A stretch of DNA of 64,000 nucleotides, taken from NCBI GenBank assembly GCA_016713365.1, contig JADJPG010000005.1, positions 124,001-188,000 of the forward strand, in the 5' to 3' direction. Origin of the DNA: Verrucomicrobiota bacterium (GTDB taxonomy: Bacteria; Verrucomicrobiota; Verrucomicrobiia; Limisphaerales; JADJPG01). Below, in pieces: positions 41,695 through 50,622 of this stretch; within the stretch, counting starts at the first letter, position 1, and every line of letters begins with the position of its first letter. The notes beneath the pieces are model-generated. The model was not told the origin of the DNA and made no database searches. It saw only the letters and a program-made list of their open reading frames with translations. The translations under genes and the position numbers were made by a program.

Positions 41695-43283
41695 CTACAG
41701 CGCGAAGCCAATTCCGCCCACCGCGGCGTTGCCGCGCGCGAGCCAGCTTTCGAGGCCGTAGCGCTCGTAGCGGAAGAAGAGTTTTCCGCGCGGACGACGC
41801 ACGCCGGTTTCCACCTGCCAGTCCGGCGTTTCATTCCCGATGGAGCCGAGCCCGCGCGCATAGAGCACACAGCCACGACTTGCCGCTGCATCCCAGTTCA
41901 AGCCGACTTGCCCGGACGGATTCGCGCGCTCACGTGAGTGATGGAAGTCGTGGCCGATGGTCAGCCTCCAGTCGAAGCGGTTCAGCCAGCGCGTTTCGGC
42001 GGCGTAGATGCCAGGGTCGCGATACGGCAGATCCCACCCAAGCGTCTGCACACGCAACCGCGGACCGAGATTAATGCTGTTGTGCGGTAGCGTTTCGCCG
42101 GCGGGAACGCGGTCCGCATCCGGCGCGAGCACGTGCGCGCTGCGATGCAGATACTCCAGGCCCACCACGAGCGGCTGCCCTTGCGAGAAGAACGACGCCA
42201 GGCCGACACGCGCCTGCGCGCCGATGCTGACTGTGTAGGAAATGTTGTCGTAGTCGCCTGGACGATATTCCTGACGCGATTCGTAGGTGAGAATGCCGGT
42301 CAGCAACTGATCGAACAGCTCCGAGTCGTGAAATTCCGCGGTGAGCTCCGTGCGTTGAATGGAACGCTCGCCGCCGTAGCCGAGGTCGTATTGTCCCCAG
42401 ACCAGCGGCAGCCAGCCGGTCGGACGATTCTCGCGCGCGTCGTAGAGCTTGTCCGTGTCGAGCGACGCGCTGACCTCCACACCGAGCAGGAGCGACGAGG
42501 AACGATCTTCGTAAAACGGATTGCCATCATTCGCCCACCATTGGGCGCGGAATCGCGCGCGATTGCCGTTCGCCGAGGGCAGTTCCAGCACCGGGCCGAT
42601 GCGATAGTGGCCGTGAACCTTCTCCTCGTCGTTGGCGGATTCCACATCCGCTTCGAGGCTGAGCCACGGCTGAACCTTCGTCTCACCCATCTCGCGCTCG
42701 GCGAATCCATACACGCGCCACGCCAGGTGAATGTCGCTCCACCAATCCGCATCCAGCCGGCGACGATGCGCGAAGCCGTTCACGGCCACGCGCCATTCAA
42801 GCGGGAAACCTCCGCGCGCACGGGCGAGCCGAGACCGAGACCCACTTCACAGGCGTCCAGCAAGCCAGGGCGATCTTGAAACGCCGTGCGATGATAACCG
42901 GCGACGCCGAGCAGGCGAACGTTCTCGGCGAACTGAAAGTCAGCTTCGAATTGATTGCGGAGGTTGAGCAGTTGCGTCTGCGAACCTTCGCGCAACACCG
43001 GCGTGGTTTCCTTCTGCTGATAGCGCAACGACCACCTGTCCTCGTGGACGAGTGGAATCAGAACGCGCGTCTCCGCCATGTAGCTGTGGTGATCGCCGAA
43101 GAGCGGGCCGATGAGGCCATCGATGGTGGGTTGCGTGCGGTCTTCGGCGACCGCGAATTGAAGAGATAAGGCGAGTGCCATCGCGTAGAGCGACAGAAGG
43201 GTAACTGGGTTCTGGCCCGCCCTCACCCTAGCCCTCTCCCCCAGGAGAGGGAACGTGACGAGGCTCTTCAGCCGGACGAACAT
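41695..43283 (-). CDS. Outer-membrane beta-barrel-type protein (frameshifted)
   Basis: Restored length is about 529 aa. The N-terminal part ends with a signal-like segment (LYAMALALSLQFAVAEDRTQ). The rest is rich in alternating strands with many Trp, Tyr, Arg and Gly residues (RWSLRYQQKETTPVL, YRIGPVLELPS, RFRAQWWANDGNPFYEDRSS, RFDWRLTIGHDFHHSRERA) and ends in GNAAVGGIGFAL, as expected for a barrel. The frame changes where one base is missing from the GGG at 42803-42805; adding it joins EVSPLEWRVAVNGFAH. A dispersed repeat (43220-43251) is translated as LGERARVRAG ahead of the signal peptide, so the real start may be an internal Met near 43185. It lies between pathway enzymes and could be a surface component; the function is unknown. 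Confidence 0.7.
43220..43251. repeat. Dispersed repeat with inverted CCCTCTCC/GGAGAGGG core
   Basis: The unit reads CCCTCACCCTAGCCCTCTCC then CCCAGGAGAGGG. A partial related copy (CACCTCTCCTCGGGGAGAGG) lies at about 43351-43370. The first copy falls inside the apparent 5' coding part of the outer-membrane-type gene, and the second in the 136-base gap between it and the halogenase-like gene. Such units are common short dispersed palindromes in bacterial genomes. Confidence 0.7.
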
Positions 43284-43419
43284 TGCTCTCCACGTTTGAA
43301 GGCGTTCCAGTCGTGGAGGAAGATTTTCAAAGGTTGGTGCTGGTTGTCGCGCACCTCTCCTCGGGGAGAGGGCGGGTGAACGGCGTTGCGCTCCGACTTT
43401 CCCGTTCCAATTCCCACTC

Positions 43420-44679
43420 TCATCGAATCGCCAGCTGCGCGGGGTTCTCGTCCTTGAGCCCGTATTTCATCGCGAAGCGCAGCAGACCCACGCTGTAGGG
43501 CGAGGTCGACGCCGCGCCACTGAAGATGCGGCCGAGATGCTTGTTCATGTGCGGGAAGGTCAGCTTCACCAGCAACGTATCGCGCAACATCTGGCCGACC
43601 TTGAAGCAGGTGAAGAGACGGCCGTTGTAGAAGTAATCCACGATCTCGTGCCACGTCGCGAGATGATGAATCACCTCGCGCTCGTAATGCTTCATCGCAT
43701 CCGGCGTGCCCTTGAGCATCGCGTCCGCGAGCAGGAAGGCGCCATTCATGCCGAGGAACAATCCGCTGGAAAACACCGGGTCGATGAACCCCGCGGTGTC
43801 GCCGACGAGCGCCCAGTTCTCGCCCACGCTGCGCGAGGAGACGAGCTGGTAGTTGGTGTATTCCATCACAGGGGTGATGCGCTTCGCGCCGCCGGCGACG
43901 GTTCGCAGCACGGAATCCTGCTGGAGCAAATTGTCGTAGCGCTCTTCCTTCGTCGCGCCGAAGCGTTGCGCGTGCTCGTGTCCCAGCACCATGCCGAGCG
44001 AGACGCGACCCGGCAGCGGAATGCGCCAGCTCCAGCCGTGGTCGAGTCGCGTCGTGTGAACGTGCCCTTCGTGCTCGATCACCGTCTTGTCCACGTGGGC
44101 GAAGAGTGCGACGTCCTTGCGCCGCCCTTCCGAGCTCGAGATGCCGAGCAAGTTCGGCAGGAGACGCACGCGCCCGGTGGCGTCGATGATCCAGTCCGGC
44201 TGACCGCCGAAGAAATCGCCGGTAGCCGCCAGCGTTTCCGCGCTGAGCTGAACGCGATCGGAAGTTCCCACGCGCTCGACTCCGGCCGTGATTTCAAACA
44301 CCGCCGCCCCGGCGCGTTTCGCGGCGTTCAGCAACGTGTCATCGAATCGATCACGGGGAACGTTGTAGGCGTAGCGCGCCGTGCGGCCGGTGAGCGTTTT
44401 GAAGAAGAAGGTGAAGTGGACCTCGTCGCTCAGGTTAAACGTCGCACCCGGCTTGAGCATGCTGTAGGCGCGAACTTCATCCTCCACCCCGAGCTGTTGC
44501 AGCATCGGGATGATGGCGGGCACGAGCGATTCACCAACGATGAGCGGCGCAGCCTTGGGTTTGTGGAAGAGCGCGACGCGTTTGCCGGCGCGGGCGAGCA
44601 GGATGGCCAGCGTGCTGGCGGCGGGACCGGCTCCGAGAATGGCGATGGTGCGGGCGTTGACCACGGTTTTGGCGGTCAC
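43420..44679 (-). CDS. Flavin-dependent halogenase-like oxidoreductase (second)
   Basis: A 419-aa flavoprotein starting at GTG 44679 (MTAKTVVNARTIAILGAGPA). The FAD motif is AILGAGPAASTLAILLARAG. PLIVGESLVPAIIPML (about residue 53) and HGWSWRIPLPGRVSLGM (about 212-228, WxWxIP) are the two halogenase signatures. ALVGDTAGFIDPVFSSGLFL is the FAD-closing motif. It is distantly related to the product at 38900-40147; the two lie about 3 kb apart in opposite orientation, around the methyltransferase and barrel genes. A role in oxidising or halogenating the aromatic pathway product is likely but not proved. Confidence 0.78.
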   Translation of the reverse strand: MTAKTVVNARTIAILGAGPAASTLAILLARAGKRVALFHKPKAAPLIVGESLVPAIIPMLQQLGVEDEVRAYSMLKPGATFNLSDEVHFTFFFKTLTGRTARYAYNVPRDRFDDTLLNAAKRAGAAVFEITAGVERVGTSDRVQLSAETLAATGDFFGGQPDWIIDATGRVRLLPNLLGISSSEGRRKDVALFAHVDKTVIEHEGHVHTTRLDHGWSWRIPLPGRVSLGMVLGHEHAQRFGATKEERYDNLLQQDSVLRTVAGGAKRITPVMEYTNYQLVSSRSVGENWALVGDTAGFIDPVFSSGLFLGMNGAFLLADAMLKGTPDAMKHYEREVIHHLATWHEIVDYFYNGRLFTCFKVGQMLRDTLLVKLTFPHMNKHLGRIFSGAASTSPYSVGLLRFAMKYGLKDENPAQLAIR

Positions 44680-44738
44680 ACTGCCAAGTCTCGCGCCTGG
44701 ATCAAGACATCAGTTCGCGAGCGCAGAGTGAATGAAGC

Positions 44739-46182
44739 CTACTGCTCCGACTCGTCGTTGGATTCCTTCAGCCCGAAGTGTTGCAGCTTCTCGCGCACGG
44801 TCTGGCGCGACATTTTCAACCAGCGTGCCGCCCGCGCCTGATTCCCTTGCGCCAGCTTGATCGCGCGGGTGAAGAGTTCGCGCTCCATCGCTTCGAAGAC
44901 GCGCGCGTGAACATCAATTTCGGCACCGCTCTTGGCCTCAGCCAGCAGCTCATCCATCAGGGCTTCGATCGAACCCGATCCCGCGGGCTTGTTGTGAAGG
45001 GGCCGTGTCACCGCCCTTGGCCAGCACCATTTCCAAGACCTCGCGGCTGATGGGGAACCACGTGACGCGAGCAAGCCTCGCGCATCACGTTCTCAAACCG
45101 CCGAACGTTTCCGGCCAGCGCTGGTCCTGGAGCCACGAGAGGCCGGCGGGCTGGATGGAGGCATCGGCCAGCTTCAGTTCCTCGCGAAAACGGCGGAGAA
45201 AATACTCGGCGAGTGCCGGAATATCCTCCGTGCGCTCCCGCAGCGGCGGGAGCTTGATCACCACCGAACCGAGCCGGTAGTAGAGATCTTCGCGGAAATG
45301 TTTTTCTGTAATCGCCTGTTCCAAATCGCGGTGAGTGGCGGCGATGATGCGGACGTCCACCGGAATGCTTTCCTTGCCGCCGACGCGCTGGATAATCTTT
45401 TCCTGGAGCACGCGCAGCAGCTTCGCCTGCGTGAAGGCGGTCATGTCGCCGATCTCATCAAGGAACAGCGTGCCGCCTTGCGCCTGCTCGAACCGGCCAA
45501 TGCGACGCTGGTCCGCGCCGGTGAAAGCGCCGCGTTCGTGACCGAACAGTTCGCTTTCGAGGAGCGTCTCCGGAATCGCCGCACAGTTTACGGCAATGAA
45601 GGGTTTCCCAGCGCGATCGCTGTGCTGGTAGATGGCGCGCGCCACCAGTTCCTTGCCGGTGCCTGTCTCGCCACGGATGAGAACGGTGGCGGACGTTCCG
45701 GCGACGCGACCGATCTCCTTGTAGACGGATTGCATCGCGCGGCTGTTGCCGATGATGGCCTGGGCCGTTGGCTTGTCGGACGCCGCGCCGAGCTCCACGC
45801 GTTCGCTCATCAACCGGGAGCTCGCGACGGCGCGCTTCACCACTTCGAGCATCTCGGCGACATCGAAGGGTTTGAGAATGTATTCGAAGGCGCCAAACTT
45901 CGTGGCTTCAATGGCCGTTTCCGTCGTGCCAAAGGCGGTCATGAGCACCATCGGCAGGCGCGGCTTCTCGACGTGAATCTGCCGAATCAGCTCCAGTCCA
46001 TCGAGACCGGGCAGGCGCAGATCGGTGATGACGAGATTAAACTCCCCGCTCTTGGCGCGCTCCAGTCCGTCATCCCCGCGATGGCAGAGCGTGACAACAA
46101 ATCCCTGGGACCGCAGCAGCTTCTCCAGCGACTGGGCCGACCGCGTATCGTCTTCAATGACCAGAATGTGTGGCGAGTTCAT
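44739..46182 (-). CDS. NtrC-type sigma54-dependent response regulator (three frame breaks near 3' end)
   Basis: Restored length is about 480 aa. The receiver domain is SPHILVIEDDTRSAQSL with phospho-Asp in LVITDLRLPGLDG. The AAA+ domain has LIRGETGTGKELVARAIYQH (Walker A), GHERGAFTGADQRRIG (the sigma54-contacting GAFTGA loop) and GGTLFLDEIGDM (Walker B). The C-terminal helix-turn-helix is ARWLKMSRQTVREKLQHFGL. Between the AAA+ and HTH parts three single-base shifts are needed: a missing base at about 45111, an extra base in the GGGG at 45052-45055 and one in the GGGG at 44999-45002. Correction restores family-typical sequence (WPGNVRRFENVMREACSRHV, VPISREVLEMVLAKGG). All are homopolymer or doublet indels, so sequencing errors are likely. 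It overlaps the histidine kinase gene by 29 bases. Confidence 0.88.
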
Positions 46183-47149
46183 GCGTGTGTTCGATGGGCA
46201 GGACCATGCGGAAGATGGTGCCGTGATTCATCTGGGTGGAGTATTCAAGAGTGCCGCCGTGCTTTTCAAGAATGCGCGCGGCGATGCTCAATCCGAGACC
46301 GGTGCCGCTGGCCTTGGTGGTGTAGAATGGATCGAAGAGCCTCTTCTGCACTTCCGCCGGAATGCCAGGGCCGGTGTCCGCGACCTCGAGGATGACATTG
46401 GTAAGCGTTCGCGGACCGCGCCGGCGCGTCTCGGTCCGCGTCCGCAAAGTCACAGTTCCATCGCGACCAATCGCCTCGGCGCCGTTCTTCACCAGGTTGA
46501 TCAACACCTGCTTCAACTGGGCGGCGTCCGCTCGAATATGCGGATCGGCGAGGTAATCCTCTTTCAGGGCGATGCTCGACTTCTTCAACTCCGGCGAGAG
46601 CAGCGGCACCAGTTCGCGCAAGGGCTGGGTGGCCTTCACGACCACGAACTGCGGCTCCGCCGGGCGCGCGAAGTCGAGCACGTCCTTCACAATTTGTTCG
46701 AGCCGCGCAATCTCGCCGGTGAGAAATACGTTGTCCTCAAACTCCTCGGAGCCCTTCTTCAACAACGCTTGTTGCGTAAAGAGGCGGACGCGGATCGAAG
46801 TAAGCGGATTGCGAATCTCGTGGGCGATGCCCGCCGCCAGCACACCGAGCGAAGACAACTTTTCCTGACGTTCGATGATCAGCTGGCTGCGCCGGAGGTT
46901 TTCCTGAAGCGGCGCAATCACGCCGCGATAGGTGAAGACGGTCAGCGCGCCGCCCATGACCAGCAACACGACCGATGACCAGGTCAACATGCGGTGGAGC
47001 TCGGCGATGTCGTCCTGCGTGGGCACATACGCCGGACTGCGCCGGAGATTGTTCACCTGCTGCCACGTGTACATTTCCGTCCAGACGATGACCATGAGCG
47101 CCACCGCGATGGCCAGCAGATGAACAGTGGTGCGCATTTTCGGCGTCAT
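46154..47149 (-). CDS. Sensor histidine kinase (partner of the NtrC-type regulator)
   Basis: A 331-aa membrane kinase. Two helices (LLAIAVALMVIVWTEMYTW and VVLLVMGGALTVFTYRGVI) flank a short periplasmic segment of only about 30 residues, so sensing is probably within or near the membrane. The H-box is LAAGIAHEIRNPLTSIRVRL (phospho-His near residue 110). The N, G1 and G2 boxes are INLVKNGAEAIG, VADTGPGIP and ASGTGLGLSIAARILEKHGG. Overlap with the response regulator gene makes a cognate pair that would drive sigma54-dependent transcription. The tspO gene lies 16 bases upstream. Confidence 0.92.
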   Translation of the reverse strand: MTPKMRTTVHLLAIAVALMVIVWTEMYTWQQVNNLRRSPAYVPTQDDIAELHRMLTWSSVVLLVMGGALTVFTYRGVIAPLQENLRRSQLIIERQEKLSSLGVLAAGIAHEIRNPLTSIRVRLFTQQALLKKGSEEFEDNVFLTGEIARLEQIVKDVLDFARPAEPQFVVVKATQPLRELVPLLSPELKKSSIALKEDYLADPHIRADAAQLKQVLINLVKNGAEAIGRDGTVTLRTRTETRRRGPRTLTNVILEVADTGPGIPAEVQKRLFDPFYTTKASGTGLGLSIAARILEKHGGTLEYSTQMNHGTIFRMVLPIEHTHELATHSGH

Positions 47150-47165
47150 AACGTGAATGCGGAGA

Positions 47166-47681
47166 TCAACGATTCATCTGCCAGAGCGTCCAGTTGAGCA
47201 CCGCCGCGAAACTGACCCATGCCAGGTAGGGCGCGAGCAACAGGGCGGCGGTCCGGTGAACGTTCCAGAACGAAAGGAGCGTCATCAGAATGCCAAGCCA
47301 CAAACACACGATATCCACGAAGGCGAGAGCCGGGTTCTTCATCCCAAAGAACAGGCAGGACCAGAGGGCGTTGAAGACCAGCTGGGCGAGAAACAGCGAG
47401 AGCGGCCGGAGGTTCGCCGCGAATCCACCGCGCCGCCAGACCAGCCATGCCGCGGATGCCATCATGAAGTAGAGCGCCGTCCAGACCGGACCAAACAGCC
47501 ACGACGGAGGATTCCACGATGGCTTGCGCAGTTGCGCATACCATTCCCCGGGCATGAAGAGCGCGCCGAAGGTGGCCGCGCCGAAACAGAGCGCCAGCCA
47601 GCCGGCCAGGGCCAGCACCGAGCGGATGCGGTCCGGCATCGCGGCAGGAGAGAGAGGGGCTGTTGGCAAGATGGATGACAA
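47166..47681 (-). CDS. tspO: TspO/MBR family protein
   Basis: A 171-aa protein with five predicted helices and the family motif WYAQLRKPSWNPPSWLFGPV followed by WTALYFMMASAAWLVWRRGG. Later, FNALWSCLFFGMKNPALAFV and ending FAAVLNWTLWQMNR also fit. TspO proteins bind tetrapyrroles and sterol-like ligands in the membrane and are linked to oxidative or light stress. The start at 47681 (MSSILPTAPLSPAAMPD) could be shortened to a Met at residue 15. It lies 18 bases after the ferritin-like gene and just before the histidine kinase gene on the same strand. Confidence 0.92.
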   Translation of the reverse strand: MSSILPTAPLSPAAMPDRIRSVLALAGWLALCFGAATFGALFMPGEWYAQLRKPSWNPPSWLFGPVWTALYFMMASAAWLVWRRGGFAANLRPLSLFLAQLVFNALWSCLFFGMKNPALAFVDIVCLWLGILMTLLSFWNVHRTAALLLAPYLAWVSFAAVLNWTLWQMNR

Positions 47682-47699
47682 TGAAGGTTCCGGAGAACG

Positions 47700-48152
47700 T
47701 CAGTCTTTCTCGTATTCCTTGAGGAAGCCGATGAACTCGCGGCGATGATCTTCTTCGCCCCCGAGAATTCCAATGACCATGTCCTGCGTGACGTAATCAA
47801 CACCGTCGCAGAGTTTGATGATCTTGTTGTACTGGGTGATGGCTCCTTCTTCCGCCTTGATGACGCCCTTGATCACCGCCACGACGTCCGTGGTGTCTTT
47901 CTTGGGCTGGAGGAATTTCTGGCTGCGCGGCAAATCCAGCGAGCCGGGCACCTGCCCGCCGATCGTCTTGATGCGAGTGGCGAGTTGCTGGGCGTGCTGC
48001 ACCTCCGTCAGGACATCCGCCGCGAGGGCCTTCTTGATGACATCCGAGCGGACGCCGTCGAGGTTCACGGAGGCAGCGATGTAGTTCTGCACTGTCTCCA
48101 GCTCCATGGCGTAGGAGAGGCAGAGCTCCTTGATGATGTGCTTGTTCTTCAT
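47700..48152 (-). CDS. Ferritin-like di-iron protein
   Basis: A 150-aa four-helix protein from ATG 48152 (MKNKHIIKELCLSYAMELET). Acidic/His ligand positions are spread over the helices: ELETVQNYIA, EVQHAQQLATR, KAEEGAITQYNKI and LGGEEDHRREFIGFLKEY, compatible with a ferritin/bacterioferritin-type di-iron centre. It may store iron or detoxify peroxide. An upstream in-frame start at 48224 gives an implausible N-terminus. It is the first gene of a four-gene minus-strand group with tspO, the kinase and the regulator, which could point to redox or metal stress as the theme. Confidence 0.82.
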   Translation of the reverse strand: MKNKHIIKELCLSYAMELETVQNYIAASVNLDGVRSDVIKKALAADVLTEVQHAQQLATRIKTIGGQVPGSLDLPRSQKFLQPKKDTTDVVAVIKGVIKAEEGAITQYNKIIKLCDGVDYVTQDMVIGILGGEEDHRREFIGFLKEYEKD

Positions 48153-48418
48153 ACGCCCGAACTCATAGCAGGCCCTGCGCCCGAAGCAAATCACCGCCAG
48201 ATCGTTCGAATTGCCAAAGGCCACGCCCCGGTTGGCCAGTGAATGAGCAGGGCTGGCTTCCGGCGCGCCATCCCCGATCGGAGGTCACCACGATAATTCC
48301 GCGAGTTTGCGCCCAAAGCATGGATGAACGCGCCCTTTCTCCGGCTGGCACAAGGTCAGCTAAGGCGTTTGCGTGGTGAACGCCACGTTCGAAGAAAAAC
48401 ACAACTGAAGATCCGAAA

Positions 48419-48640
48419 ATGAAAACAAAACTCATTCTGAAATCGTTCAGCGAACTTCCCGCGCCGGAATTCGACTCAGTGGATGCCTCAAGCCTCGAAC
48501 CATGCAGTTCCGCCGTCCATGACAGCGCGACTCCAGGAAACAGCGTCACCCGCGGTCGCTGGGATCCCAAAGAACCCACCACGGGAACTCTCTCCGCCGT
48601 GCTCGGTCGAATGGCTCCGGCGCAATTCCATGTCAACTGA
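48419..48640 (+). CDS. Small protein of unknown function (73 aa)
   Basis: MKTKLILKSFSELPAPEFDS is followed by a Ser/Thr/Pro-rich sequence with no membrane segment and no recognisable motif. Its stop overlaps the proposed ATG of the next response regulator by 11 bases, a layout seen throughout the window, which is the main reason to list it. Composition is unremarkable. It could equally be non-coding sequence upstream of the regulator. Confidence 0.35.
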   Translation: MKTKLILKSFSELPAPEFDSVDASSLEPCSSAVHDSATPGNSVTRGRWDPKEPTTGTLSAVLGRMAPAQFHVN

Positions 48641-49176
48641 CTCCGCCAACACGACTGGCGATTCCAGCCCGGCCACGGTACCCCCCGCTGGCCGTGCGTC
48701 CACGCAAACACCGCCTGTTGCTGGCGGATGATGACCGGGGGATTCGCGAGTCGTTGGGCAAGCTGCTCCGCGGCGTAGGCTACGACGTCATCGAAGCCTC
48801 CCACGGCGGGCAGGTGCTGGAGATGGTATTCAACGAGCCGTTTGATTTGCTGTTGCTCGACCTGAACATGCCGGAGATGGATGGCTGGGAAACACTCTCC
48901 CACGTCACGCATCTCCGCCCCACCCTGCCCATTGTGGTAATCACCGCACAGCCGAACCAGCGGGGCTGGCTGAGCCGCGGTGGTGCCCATGCGCTGATGG
49001 AGAAGCCCTTGGATCTTCCTCTCCTGCTAAAAACTCTGCATGAACTGCTCAGCGAGCAACGGCCTCAAGTTAATGCTGAAGAACCAACCAGCCGGCCCCG
49101 TTTCCGGCACCTGCCTCCCCGCAGGTTCACCATGGACTTCGCCAAGCAAGTCCGCGGCTGGGGAATCAATGACTAA
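48630..49176 (+). CDS. Single-domain response regulator (possible frame break near start)
   Basis: A receiver domain: KHRLLLADDDRGIRESLGKL, phospho-Asp in FDLLLLDLNMPEMDGWE, Thr in PIVVITAQPNQRG and Lys in ALMEKPLDLP. A 45-residue tail rich in Pro and Arg follows. The domain frame has only a GTG start at 48694, right against its first strand. An ATG at 48630 (MSTDSANTTGDSSPATVPP) reads into it if one C of the six-C run at 48682-48687 is removed, which gives a normal N-terminus. The start is therefore uncertain. No output domain is present. It lies 11 bases upstream of terC. Confidence 0.82.
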
Positions 49177-49187
49177 CTCACTCCTTA

Positions 49188-50180
49188 ATGACTGATACAA
49201 CCTGGCTCTGGATCGGATTCAACGTTTTCGTGCTATTCATGCTGGCGCTCGACCTCGGCGTCTTCCACCGGAAGGCGCACGTCGTTACCTTCAAGGAATC
49301 GATGACCTGGACGGTCGTGTGGATCGGCCTGGCGCTCGCCTTCAACGCCGGCGTCTGGCACTTCGCCGGACCGCAAAAGGGCCTCGAATTCTTCACCGGT
49401 TACCTCATCGAGAAATCGCTCAGCGTGGACAACGTTTTCGTCTTCGCCCTGCTCTTTTCCTACTTCGCTGTGCCGGCGCAGTATCAGCACAAAGTTCTTT
49501 TCTGGGGCATCCTCGGCGCCCTCGTCATGCGCGCGGCCATGATTGTCGCCGGCGCCGCGCTCATCACAAAATTCACCTGGATCATCTACATCTTCGGCGG
49601 GTTTCTCGTGCTGACCGGTGTCAAAATGATCTTCAAGAAGGAGGAAGAAATTCATCCCGAGCGGAACCCGGTGGTGCGCTGGTTCAAGCGTCTCATGCCC
49701 GTCACCAGCGATTATCGCGGCGACAAGTTCTTCATCCGTGAGAACGGCGTCCGCATGGCCACTCCGCTCTTCGTCGTGCTGCTGCTCGTCGAGGTGAGCG
49801 ATCTGATTTTTGCCGTCGACAGCATCCCGGCCATCTTCGCCGTCACCACGGATCCGTTCATCGTCTACACCTCGAACGTCTTCGCGATCCTCGGTCTCCG
49901 CTCGCTTTACTTCGCGCTTGCGGGAGTAATGGACAAGTTCCACTACCTCAAGATCGGCCTGGGCGCCGTGCTGGCCTTCGTCGGAGTGAAGATGTTGCTC
50001 GCCCATTCCGCGTGGAAAATCCCCACGCTGCCCTCCCTCGGCGTCGTGGTCCTCATCCTGGCCATCGCCGTCGTCGCCTCGCTGATGCGGCCCCGGAAAC
50101 CGAAAGCAGCGGACAAGATCGCGGGCGGCGGCCCCGGTGCCGCCATCAACCCCGTCGCGACCACAGTCGTCGAATCGTGA
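49188..50180 (+). CDS. TerC family integral membrane protein
   Basis: A 330-aa protein with about nine membrane helices. TerC signatures are MLALDLGVFHRKAHVVTFKE, GYLIEKSLSVDNVFVFALLF and LVEVSDLIFAVDSIPAIFAV, in which the conserved Asp/Glu residues lie within helices and are thought to bind metal. ANAxxCxxxxL-type features are not seen. TerC/Alx-type proteins export manganese or load secreted metalloproteins, and are also linked to tellurite resistance. No Mn riboswitch could sit in the 11-base gap upstream. The neighbouring metal-related genes make a metal role plausible. Confidence 0.92.
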   Translation: MTDTTWLWIGFNVFVLFMLALDLGVFHRKAHVVTFKESMTWTVVWIGLALAFNAGVWHFAGPQKGLEFFTGYLIEKSLSVDNVFVFALLFSYFAVPAQYQHKVLFWGILGALVMRAAMIVAGAALITKFTWIIYIFGGFLVLTGVKMIFKKEEEIHPERNPVVRWFKRLMPVTSDYRGDKFFIRENGVRMATPLFVVLLLVEVSDLIFAVDSIPAIFAVTTDPFIVYTSNVFAILGLRSLYFALAGVMDKFHYLKIGLGAVLAFVGVKMLLAHSAWKIPTLPSLGVVVLILAIAVVASLMRPRKPKAADKIAGGGPGAAINPVATTVVES

Positions 50181-50192
50181 ACCGTCCTCCGC

Positions 50193-50242
50193 CCCGGCGC
50201 GGCCCTTTGCAACTCATTTGCAAAGATTGAACCCGCGCCGGG
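50193..50242. promoter_or_regulatory. Stem-loop with inner TTTGCAA-N5-TTGCAAA palindrome
   Basis: An outer 10-bp stem (CCCGGCGCGG at 50193-50202, CCGCGCCGGG at 50233-50242) lies between terC and the His-rich protein gene and could act as a transcript terminator, though it has no T-run. Inside it, at about 50206-50224, lies a 19-bp palindrome TTTGCAACTCATTTGCAAA of the 7-5-7 form typical of dimeric repressor operators. With a Fur/Zur gene downstream, an operator for that regulator is possible but unsupported by a second copy in the window. Confidence 0.4.
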
Positions 50243-50292
50243 AATGATTGCACTTGTTGCTGCGGGCGGACGTCGGATTAACTGCGAGCAGC

Positions 50293-50622
50293 GTGCAAAA
50301 ACCGCGTCACAACTCCGTCTGTCGCGACGCCGCGAGCCTCCTCGCGGCCCTGGTTCTTTGCGCGCTGGTCCTCCTCTGCGGCACGCTCGCGGGCAGCCCT
50401 TCGTTGCATGAACACGTTCATCACGACGCAGAGCACGCTGAGCACGAGTGCGTCATTTCCCTGTTCGCCAACGGATCGATTCACTTCGAGCCCGCTGCTC
50501 CCGTGCACGCAGCACCCATCGTTTCAGCGGCATTGCCGGAACCTCCGGCACTGACTGTTCTTCTTCCCGCGCTCACGTTGCTGTTTCCGCAGGAACGCGG
50601 CCCGCCCGTTCTCCCCTCCTGA
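50293..50622 (+). CDS. Small exported His-rich protein
   Basis: A 109-aa protein if started at GTG 50293 (VQKPRHNSVCRDAASLLAAL); a TTG at 50248 is the longer alternative. A membrane or signal segment (AALVLCALVLLCGTLAG) is followed by a metal-binding-type cluster LHEHVHHDAEHAEHECVISL, then a Pro/Ala-rich tail. The HxHxHHDxxxxxHxC pattern suggests zinc or copper binding outside the membrane. Its neighbours (DUF3299-like protein, Fur/Zur regulator and another His-rich lipoprotein) point to metal homeostasis. Confidence 0.65.
   Translation: MQKPRHNSVCRDAASLLAALVLCALVLLCGTLAGSPSLHEHVHHDAEHAEHECVISLFANGSIHFEPAAPVHAAPIVSAALPEPPALTVLLPALTLLFPQERGPPVLPS

Noticed and set aside
43537..44841. A 434-codon plus-strand open frame.
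   Set aside because: It is antisense to the second halogenase-like gene and has no recognisable domain or signal.
44739..45074. A stand-alone small Fis-like DNA-binding protein.
   Set aside because: It is the helix-turn-helix end of the NtrC-type regulator, separated from it only by single-base shifts at homopolymers.
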